This document shows positions 17,351-24,298 of a stretch of DNA of 64,000 bases, one piece after another (the stretch's first letter is position 1; each line of letters begins with the position of its first letter). Source of the DNA: an uncultured Clostridia bacterium (lineage in GTDB: Bacteria; Bacillota; Clostridia; Christensenellales; UBA1242); NCBI GenBank assembly GCA_934793215.1, contig CAKVOP010000004.1:1-64000 (forward strand), written 5' to 3'. A model generated the notes under the pieces. The model saw only the letters and a program-made list of their open reading frames with translations. It did no database searches and had not been told where the DNA came from. A program made the position numbers and the translations under genes.

Positions 17351-18999
17351 TGAAACATTCAGTAAAAAAGATATTTTGTATATCTTTATCTATAATCCTT
17401 GTAGTAGGATTGCTGATACCAATTTTCTTGCTTACCAATTCTTGCAATGCAAACAAAAACAGCAGTATGGTTGTTAGTAAATCAAAATACATGCAAGGAG
17501 AAGAAATTGTTGTAACGGCTTCTGGGGATAGCGACGAATGGGTTGGAATATACCGAGAAAAGGACAACGAAAAAAAGATTGAACCCATTTGTCAATACCC
17601 TGTTTATAAAGATGGGTTTTTATCAGGTCAAAGTTATATTTTACAGCGTTCAGCAAGATTTAATGAAAGTAGAAATTTGTTTAAGAATTTCCCTGCTGTA
17701 AAATATAAGGCCGTTTTGTTTGGAACGGCTGGTACCAACAAGATATTGAAAACCGAATATTTCGCAGTAGAAAACACGCCGTTAACAAGTCCAACAGAAC
17801 CCCAAAATATTACCTATAAACAAAATTTTTTAGGCTCTGGTTTGGCAGATGGAAGTTTAAAAGTTGAATTTGATGAAAACAATTTTAATGCAACGGAACT
17901 GTTGTTATACTGGGCTGATGATAGTGGTATTCTCGAAGATTGGACTTCACTGGCTAAAGTTAAAGTAAGTTCAAATCCGTTTAATTATCAATTTGTAACA
18001 AATACTATTATTCCACCAAATGCAACGAAGATTAGAGCGTATTCAGTAAATAAATTGGGAATTAGCGAAGGGTTCTGTCAAACAGATCTGCCTCAAAATT
18101 CTGGATATGATATGTCAAGGAAAACTTTGACGAAATTTCAAGTTGTATCTGACGTCCATATCGCTGTTAAAGATGCAAATCTTGCAAGTCAGGACGCGAA
18201 AGAATTGCATGCACAGCATTTAAAATTAATGGCCGAAGATGTCGTTAAAACTTGTCCTCAAAGTAGTGCACTGATTGTTGTTGGAGATATAGCAAATTCA
18301 GGGCAGGAAAGCGAGTGGCAAAAAAATGCTGAAATATTAAATAGTGTTGAAGGGCTCCCTGCAACTTATTACGCTGTTGGGAATCATGATTTGTATAGTG
18401 GCTCTTATAAGACTCAAATAAATTATTTTTATAAATACGCTAATGTACAATCTGTATATTATGAAAAAGAAATTGCTGGATTTCATCATATATTTTTAGG
18501 CTCGGAATCAAACAATAAAAGTGGAGTTGATGCGGATTTGACAGAAGCACAACTTGACTGGTTTGAAAACCGACTGAAAGTGTTGACAGAAAATCAACCG
18601 GATAAACAAATATTTGTATATCTTCATCAATCTCTTTATAACACCATTGCGGGCAGTTTTAAGGGGCAAGGTTGGAATGGCGTCATGCAAGATGCTCGTT
18701 TAAGAGAAATATTGAAAAAATATCCACAAGTTTATATGTTCAATGGACATAGTCATTGGGAATTAAACAGCGTAGGAAATTTTCACGGTGCTACAAAAGA
18801 TCTGCCAAATATTTTTAATACTGCCTCTGTTGGATATTTATGGTCAAGTTACGACAAACCTACGGGAGAGTATTTAAGAGGCTCCCAAGGCTATTACATA
18901 AGAGTTTATCAAGATAAAGTATTGGTTTTGGGCAGAGATTTTGAACAAGGCAAATATGTTTCTTCCGCTTGCTATGAAGCAAAGATGCTTAATAAATAG
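17350..18999 (+). CDS. Exported calcineurin-like metallophosphoesterase
   Basis: A 549-residue protein with an N-terminal signal or anchor (about 7-30) ending in NSCN, possibly a lipoprotein. Residues about 38-140 repeat the beta-sandwich unit of the upstream lipoprotein (QGEEIVVTASG, EWVGIYRE). A fibronectin-like region follows at about 150-250. The metallophosphoesterase domain starts near 262 with VSDVH, then VVGDIANSG, VGNHD, LHQS and NGHSHW, covering the metal ligands of the family. Such enzymes cleave phosphate mono- or diesters outside the cell. The start codon overlaps the upstream stop. The shared domain and coupling imply a joint surface function; the substrate is unknown. Confidence 0.82.
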   Translation: MKHSVKKIFCISLSIILVVGLLIPIFLLTNSCNANKNSSMVVSKSKYMQGEEIVVTASGDSDEWVGIYREKDNEKKIEPICQYPVYKDGFLSGQSYILQRSARFNESRNLFKNFPAVKYKAVLFGTAGTNKILKTEYFAVENTPLTSPTEPQNITYKQNFLGSGLADGSLKVEFDENNFNATELLLYWADDSGILEDWTSLAKVKVSSNPFNYQFVTNTIIPPNATKIRAYSVNKLGISEGFCQTDLPQNSGYDMSRKTLTKFQVVSDVHIAVKDANLASQDAKELHAQHLKLMAEDVVKTCPQSSALIVVGDIANSGQESEWQKNAEILNSVEGLPATYYAVGNHDLYSGSYKTQINYFYKYANVQSVYYEKEIAGFHHIFLGSESNNKSGVDADLTEAQLDWFENRLKVLTENQPDKQIFVYLHQSLYNTIAGSFKGQGWNGVMQDARLREILKKYPQVYMFNGHSHWELNSVGNFHGATKDLPNIFNTASVGYLWSSYDKPTGEYLRGSQGYYIRVYQDKVLVLGRDFEQGKYVSSACYEAKMLNK

Positions 19000-19088
19000 T
19001 CTTTGTATAAAGCGGTTAACTATCAAACAAAATAAAAAAGTCACTTTTGTTCGTTGAATAATCATTTTAATGTTTTATTACATTATGG

Positions 19089-19117
19089 TTGACAAAACTG
19101 ACAAAAAAATATAGAAT
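19089..19117 (+). promoter_or_regulatory. Promoter of the metK transcript
   Basis: Consensus TTGACA, 17-nt spacer, TAGAAT, directly before the riboswitch. Confidence 0.82.
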
Positions 19118-19130
19118 ATTAGTATCCATA

Positions 19131-19250
19131 AAGAGTGTGCGAGGGACAGCCCCTTTGACCACACAGCAACCTGCGTTTGCAAGGTGCTAATGGCTGACCG
19201 ATGGAAACTATGTTGAATTTGAATCCTATCGGTGACGATGGGATTTTTTA
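19131..19250 (+). promoter_or_regulatory. SAM-I (S-box) riboswitch with terminator
   Basis: The core GAGGGACAGCCCC, ACACAGCAACCTGCG and AAGGTGCTAATGGCTGACCG matches the S-box aptamer (P2/P3 and the J3/4-P4 conserved bases). An intrinsic terminator follows: ATCCTATCG / CGATGGGAT (19223-19244) with a T run. When S-adenosylmethionine is bound, transcription should stop before metK. This is feedback control by the enzyme's product. Confidence 0.88.
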
Positions 19251-19286
19251 TCCCCTTATGGAAATAAAAATAAAGGAAGGAATAAC

Positions 19287-20369
19287 ATGAAAAAAATTTT
19301 AACAAGCGAAAGCGTCAACATTGGTCACCCTGACAAAACATGCGATGTTATTGCAGATGCTTTTTTAGATGAGGCGTTAAAGCAGGATCCAAACTCTCAA
19401 ATGGCAGTGGAGTGTGCCATAAAAAATGATAAATTGTTTATTTATGGAGAGGCGACAACCAAAGCAAAAATTGATTATGATAGAATTGCACGAGATATCT
19501 TAAAGGATATAGGTTACAAAAACAAATTCAAAATTATCAAGGAAATTAGCGAGCAAAGCCCCGATATTAATCAAGCAGTTGTTAAAGAAGTCCTTGGGGC
19601 AAACGATCAAGGAATTGTTTATGGGTACGCCACAAACGAGACAAAGGAATATATGCCATTGCCAATCGTTATTGCTCATAAAATAATGCGTCAGTATGAA
19701 GCGTTTAGAAGAAGCCGTAATGATTTTTTTGCTGATGCAAAAAGTCAAGTTTCCGTTGAGTATACTAATAATTTACCTAGCAAAATCACAACTGTTTTAG
19801 TATCTGTTTCCCATGATAAAAAATTGAAACACGAAGAAATTCAACAAATAATTAAAGAGAATGTTATTGACGAAGTATTGAAAGAATACAAGAAATTTAC
19901 AAAAGGAACAAATTACATTATCAATCCCAGCGGAAGGTTTACAATATGGGGCTCATTTGGAGACTCCGGCTGTGTCGGTCGAAAGATTGTTGTGGATTCT
20001 TACGGGGGATTAGCAAAAGTCGGTGGCGGTTGTTTTTCTAGTAAAAATGCGACCAAGGTTGATAGATCTGGTGCTTATTATGCAAGATATGTTGCAAAAA
20101 ATATTATTGCTCACCAATACGCTGATAAATGTGAAATCGAAGTGGCATACGGAATTGGGCTTTCAAGTCCAGTAGCAATCAACATTGATACTTTTAACAC
20201 TGAAAAGAAACCGCTCGAGGAAATTTATAAATATGTAGAAAAGAACTTTGACTTTAGCCCTGCTAATATGATAAATGAACTTGACTTGTTGAAACCAATT
20301 TATAAGCAAACCGCTTGCTATGGACATTTTGGAAGAGATGAATTTAATTGGGAACAACTTAAAAAGTGA
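19287..20369 (+). CDS. metK: S-adenosylmethionine synthetase (short, divergent MetK)
   Basis: A 360-residue enzyme making SAM from methionine and ATP. Motifs: GHPDKTCD (13-20), the GANDQGIVYGYATNE variant of the usual GAGDQG motif, and GGGCFSSKNATKVDRSGAYYARY, equivalent to the phosphate-binding GGGAFSGKD motif. It is shorter than the usual 380-400 residues. Substitutions such as Asn in GAND and Cys in GGGCF mark a divergent clade, but the main catalytic residues appear kept. AAGGAAGG lies upstream. The SAM-I riboswitch before it supports the call strongly. Confidence 0.93.
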   Translation: MKKILTSESVNIGHPDKTCDVIADAFLDEALKQDPNSQMAVECAIKNDKLFIYGEATTKAKIDYDRIARDILKDIGYKNKFKIIKEISEQSPDINQAVVKEVLGANDQGIVYGYATNETKEYMPLPIVIAHKIMRQYEAFRRSRNDFFADAKSQVSVEYTNNLPSKITTVLVSVSHDKKLKHEEIQQIIKENVIDEVLKEYKKFTKGTNYIINPSGRFTIWGSFGDSGCVGRKIVVDSYGGLAKVGGGCFSSKNATKVDRSGAYYARYVAKNIIAHQYADKCEIEVAYGIGLSSPVAINIDTFNTEKKPLEEIYKYVEKNFDFSPANMINELDLLKPIYKQTACYGHFGRDEFNWEQLKK

Positions 20370-20571
20370 ATTTTTGCGTCAAATTGTTGAAAAAATTAGA
20401 AAATTTTATCTATTTTAAGTGAATTTCCTTTTTAATAAATCTTTGATTGATAATATTAGATATTTGAATATATTTATTGAATAATTATTGTTGAAAGTAA
20501 AATATTGATAATTCGAGAGCGTGTTTGGCAAAAAAGAAAACACATACTTCGGTCGTGTTGTCTTCGTGCTT

Positions 20572-20610
20572 AAAAAGCCCACTAGGAATCTTGTTTCTAG
20601 TGGGCTTTTT
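20572..20610. terminator. Bidirectional terminator
   Basis: AAAAAGCCCACTAG / CTAGTGGGCTTTTT with poly-A and poly-T flanks. It serves metK on the plus strand and possibly the convergent gene ending at 20649. The preceding 20510-20570 has repeated GTGTT/CACAC-like pieces but no recognised gene. Confidence 0.88.
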
Positions 20611-20648
20611 GATGTGTTTAACCTTATAGCCGAAAGTGATAGGTTTTG

Positions 20649-21938
20649 TTAAACGAAATAATTTAATTTCTTAATAATTTCGGTTACTGCGTTTAATAAT
20701 TGTTTTACGCTTCGTTTGTTTTTGAACAGTCTTTGATTAAAAATTATCTGCAATGCTGGGACGCCTGTGCTTTTATAAATACTTGCGACCGAAGAATTTA
20801 AATTAAAAGCGTTAAATGGATAATCTAGGCTAACTTTATCAAATTTGTTTAAAATAAACGACTTTAACAGAATTGATATTAACTCGATATTGTGGTCGAT
20901 TGAATAACCTTGGTTTGTTACAATAGAAATGTCTTCGTAACGCTTAGGGTTCATAATGTGAAACTCCAAAACAAGTTTTATTTTGTTGTCTTTCACAAAT
21001 TGATTGACGGTATTTGTATACTCTTCGTTAGAGTCATAAGTTGTAGGTTTGACTTTATAACAGCAACTCAACTTAAAACTATCAGATAATGTCTTAACAA
21101 TCGCGCCAGAAAATGTTTCTCTATAACATTCCTTTCCTTCTTTAATCATTGCGCAGGAATGGGGAGCCGTGATTAATATTGGGCTGTTAAGATTGATAGA
21201 TTTAAATACCTCTTCACTGCTATCCTTGCTGAAAAGCAAATCATTTTCGTATACCTTTTTTGTTATTAACTTAGGTGCGACAAAAGTCTTAATATTTCTT
21301 GCAAGCCTTGCATATTCATCCAAGGTTTTAATCAACTTTATTGTAAGGTCTTTATCTTCATAGATACGACTATTAATTTCTACTTGAAGAGTTTCGATTT
21401 TGTTCTTTCTATTTATGTGCGCGGACACGGTTCTTAGTGCCCCAGAGAAAGGAAAGTCTATGCCAATTTGCTCGGAGTTTAATCCATTTTTATTAGCAAT
21501 TTTAATAAACTGGTTGGTAAGTTCAAGGGATTTATCTGAATGTGCCCCGAATGAAGTGCCAAGAGAAATTAAAACATTTCTTTTTTTACTCATCCCGTGC
21601 AAATCTATTAAATATTTAATATTGTTTTTCTTCACATATTCACTTAGATAGTCTTTATATGGAGACTTCATGTCGTAATTTGCATCATCGTTACAATTCT
21701 TAGTTTTTATCATTACTGAGAAGCCAAGATAATGCAAAGCCAGTCCCAATGGCCCAGTGTTGATATCAGCCCATTTTTCTTTTCCTTCTCTTAATTGTGA
21801 TACTGCGTGTGGGCATGAAAAAACCACATCACTGATTTCCCCAGTCAAAAACTCAAAAGATTTTGCATCTTGCGCTGGTGTGTAAAATTGATCGTAAGAT
21901 TGACTTAAAACCTCATAACTTTTATTATATTTATCCAT
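20649..21938 (-). CDS. Tandem N-formylglutamate-amidohydrolase-like protein
   Basis: A 429-residue protein of two related halves. Half 1 has FSCPHAVSQLREGKEK, YLIDLHGM and LQVEINSRIYE; half 2 has ITAPHSCAMIKEGKECYRE, LVLEFHIM and LQIIFNQRLFK. The PHS/PHA plus downstream Glu/His pattern fits the N-formylglutamate amidohydrolase (FGase) fold, zinc hydrolases that act on N-acyl amino acids. Half 2 lacks the Glu of EINSR, so it may be non-catalytic. No signal peptide. The start at 21938 was chosen by homology of the first strand; no clear ribosome site is seen, and a Met at 21962 is possible. Substrate unknown. Confidence 0.7.
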   Translation of the reverse strand: MDKYNKSYEVLSQSYDQFYTPAQDAKSFEFLTGEISDVVFSCPHAVSQLREGKEKWADINTGPLGLALHYLGFSVMIKTKNCNDDANYDMKSPYKDYLSEYVKKNNIKYLIDLHGMSKKRNVLISLGTSFGAHSDKSLELTNQFIKIANKNGLNSEQIGIDFPFSGALRTVSAHINRKNKIETLQVEINSRIYEDKDLTIKLIKTLDEYARLARNIKTFVAPKLITKKVYENDLLFSKDSSEEVFKSINLNSPILITAPHSCAMIKEGKECYRETFSGAIVKTLSDSFKLSCCYKVKPTTYDSNEEYTNTVNQFVKDNKIKLVLEFHIMNPKRYEDISIVTNQGYSIDHNIELISILLKSFILNKFDKVSLDYPFNAFNLNSSVASIYKSTGVPALQIIFNQRLFKNKRSVKQLLNAVTEIIKKLNYFV

Positions 21939-22231
21939 AAACTTATGGTAACACATAAACACACGTTTGTTAAGTGTTTTTTTATTTTTAGTTGATTATT
22001 TTATAAAAAATTAAATCTTGGTATAAGATTGTGTAAATAACGGATTAAAGTTTTGAACCGTTAAAATCATTTATGTTAATGAATTAAATTATTCATCCTA
22101 TTTTTAAAAGAGCAACTAATCATTGCTTTGCCTTTGCAAAAAATGTGTTATAATCAAAATATATATTGTGCCCGCCAAGATTATGGCATTCAAAAATGAT
22201 GTCTAAAAAGTGCAAGTGGGAGGGGAATTTT

Positions 22232-22880
22232 ATGGATAAAGAATTAAAAGCTTATATTGAAAAAGAAATCAGGTCAAAATATAGAACATTTGACAAGGGA
22301 CATAATGTAAACCATTTTAATAGTGTTACTAAAAATTGCACCAAATACGCAAAATTGCTGAATAAAGAAGGACATCATGTCGATGCGGACATTGTGTATG
22401 TTGTTGGGGTTACCATGATATTGGAATTATACATGGAAGAAAAGAACACGCCATATCGTCTGGCAAAATTGTTCGTGAAGATGAAACGTTGAGAAAGTAT
22501 TATAGCGATGAAGTTATTGAGCAGATTGCAATGGCTGTTGAAGACCATTCTTCTCACACTGGGCGCGAGCCAAGAAACATATACGGAAAGATTGTGGCTG
22601 ATGCCGACCGTAGCAATACCTTATATCTTGTTTTTTAAAGGCCTATTAAATTTGGACTAAAAAACGACCCCAAATCTTGGTCAAGACAGTAAAGGATAGA
22701 AAGTGTCTACCAATTTGTGCAGGGAAGTTTGGAAGAAATGGGTATGTTAAGTATTGGCTAAACATCCCTGATACAACGAAAGAGCAAAATGCGGTTTGGG
22801 AACTTTTGGATAAAGAACACGAATGCTAGGCATATATTGCGGGCATTTTTTATGAGGCTTCAAAAGGGAAATATAAGTAA
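22232..22880 (+). pseudogene. HD-domain phosphohydrolase, frameshifted remnant
   Basis: The first frame encodes MDKELKAYIEKEIRSKYRTF to about VYVVG with GGGAGGGG upstream. Near 22410 a one-base deletion shifts the frame; the next frame continues with YHDIGIIHGRKEHAISSGKI and AMAVEDHSSHTGREPRNIYG, a classic HD pattern. A TAA follows at 22636. Later pieces IKFGLKNDPKSW, RIESVYQFV, then (second shift near 22725) KFGRNGYVKYWLNIPDTTKE extend to about 22880 with an in-frame TAG. So the gene has at least two frameshifts and several stops and is not functional as a full protein. Confidence 0.85.
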
Positions 22881-22991
22881 ATTTGTGGTAAAAACACTAA
22901 ATAGGCTCGCGGTGGATAAAAAAATATAATAAAATTATGAAAAATGCGTCAAAGTATTGGTTTTTGTGTCGAATTGTGATAAAATTATGTC

Positions 22992-23639
22992 GTGAAAAAG
23001 AAATTGAGTATGATATTTTCTATTTCGTTAATTGTAATTGCAGTCGCTATAATGGCGATTGTATATTTTGTGCCTAAAAATTCTAATCATTCAAGTGGAG
23101 CAAATACACAAGGTGGTGGTAGAACAGTTTCCATACAAGTGACTGCCCATGATATTGAGATTATTAAAGGTCAAAAATTCGAGAACTTTTACACCGTTTC
23201 AAATAAAGACGCTTTGATAACTTTTGAAATTGACAAGGCTGAACTTGTGGAAATTGAAGGCGATAACATAACAGCACTTAAACAAGGTGAAACAAATATA
23301 AAAATCATTGCAGAAGAAGGGAACGAAAAAGACTCTTGTACTATAAAAGTTAAGATAAGCGCTGACAAATACGCCGCTATTTCTGCAAACTCAAATTGTA
23401 CAATCTTGAATGATATTATTTATACAGAAAGTTCGGTTTGCTCTATAAAAATTGAATTTTTTGATAATTACGGAAATCCAATAAACAGTACATTTTCAAT
23501 AATTTGTGACGATGCAACGGTTAAATTTAAAAAGCGTTCTAGTGAAGTAATTATTATGATTGACCATTCGGTTGTTTTCAGTATTTCTTTCGATAATGGA
23601 GAAGTTGTGCAATCAGTTCAAGTTAAATATTCAAATTAA
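22992..23639 (+). CDS. Small membrane-anchored exported protein
   Basis: A 215-residue protein. Residues about 5-27 are a signal anchor. A Gly/Ser/Asn linker follows, then an Ig-like (Big_2-like) domain at about 50-120 (FYTVSNKDALITFEIDKAEL, NITALKQGETNIKIIAEEG), and a second beta-rich part at about 125-215. GTG at 22992 is assumed; ATG at 23010 is possible, and neither has a strong ribosome site. Likely extracellular; function unknown. Confidence 0.65.
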   Translation: MKKKLSMIFSISLIVIAVAIMAIVYFVPKNSNHSSGANTQGGGRTVSIQVTAHDIEIIKGQKFENFYTVSNKDALITFEIDKAELVEIEGDNITALKQGETNIKIIAEEGNEKDSCTIKVKISADKYAAISANSNCTILNDIIYTESSVCSIKIEFFDNYGNPINSTFSIICDDATVKFKKRSSEVIIMIDHSVVFSISFDNGEVVQSVQVKYSN

Positions 23640-23707
23640 AAAGATACTGTTTATAGTTATCATTTTGTAATAAGTTATTCCACTACAAATTTTAAAAATC
23701 AAAAAAT

Positions 23708-23731
23708 GCAGAGGTTACTCTCTGCGTTTTT
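23708..23731 (+). terminator. Terminator after the 22992 gene
   Basis: GCAGAG-GTTACT-CTCTGC then GTTTTT. Confidence 0.85.
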
Positions 23732-23829
23732 CTTTTATAGGATATTTACTATAAGCCTAAATTGGTTTGAATAATTAAAACTGATAATAACAACAACCAT
23801 CTATTTGTTATTTCATTATCCATGCAAAT

Positions 23830-23915
23830 AAAAAAAGTCTTTATAAAAAGACTTTTCATGGTTGTCTGGCGGGACTGACGCCAATACTTGCGTCATAAGT
23901 AGGTATAATCAAAGC
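23830..23915 (-). ncRNA. Possible minus-strand small RNA or element-end structure
   Basis: Read on the minus strand: GACGC-AAGTATTG-GCGTC hairpin, CAGTCCCGCCAG, then AAAAGTCTTT-TTAT-AAAGACTTTT and a T run at 23830-23856. It could be an unknown small RNA, or the terminal structure of the adjacent island. No coding sense is seen. The flank 23735-24016 is otherwise AT-rich without a recognised gene. Confidence 0.3.
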
Positions 23916-24016
23916 CTTGTCTTAATGATATAAAATATTATTGAGTATAAATATTTGTTATTTTTATAAAAAAATAAAATATTTAATTAAATATTGATGA
24001 ATTTTTCTTAATTAAT

Positions 24017-24045
24017 TTGACTTTTATTAAATGGTCTGATATACT
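24017..24045 (+). promoter_or_regulatory. Promoter with repeat for the restriction locus
   Basis: TTGACT, 17-nt spacer, TATACT. Just downstream, AGTAAAGAAAGTAAAGAAA contains two direct AGTAAAGAA copies before the AbrB start, possibly an autoregulatory site. Confidence 0.7.
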
Positions 24046-24082
24046 TAAAAAGTAAAGAAAGTAAAGAAAACGGAGAATTAAA

Positions 24083-24298
24083 ATGCATAAATTAAAGGAA
24101 GCAGTCTTGTCTTCTAAGTGTCAAATAACAATTCCTAAAGCAATTAGGGATATTTTAAATGTTAATAGTGGTGAAAGCGTTGCATTTTATGTTGAAGACA
24201 ATGATGTTATTTTAACAAGTGTAAAAAATTTAAGTATAAAATTTAAAGATAAAAAGTGTAAAATGTCAATAAAAAGGGAGACCGACCATGAAAGTTAA
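24083..24298 (+). CDS. AbrB/SpoVT-type DNA-binding regulator
   Basis: A 71-residue protein. Residues 4-50 match the swapped-hairpin AbrB/MazE fold (SSKCQITIPKAIRDILNVNS, GESVAFYVEDNDVILTS). The last 20 residues are basic. GGAG lies 7 nt upstream. Its 3' end overlaps the start of the restriction-modification gene by 11 nt, so the two are translated together. By position it likely controls the restriction enzyme, in the role usually held by a C protein; it could also be an antitoxin relic. Function inferred from context. Confidence 0.82.
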   Translation: MHKLKEAVLSSKCQITIPKAIRDILNVNSGESVAFYVEDNDVILTSVKNLSIKFKDKKCKMSIKRETDHES

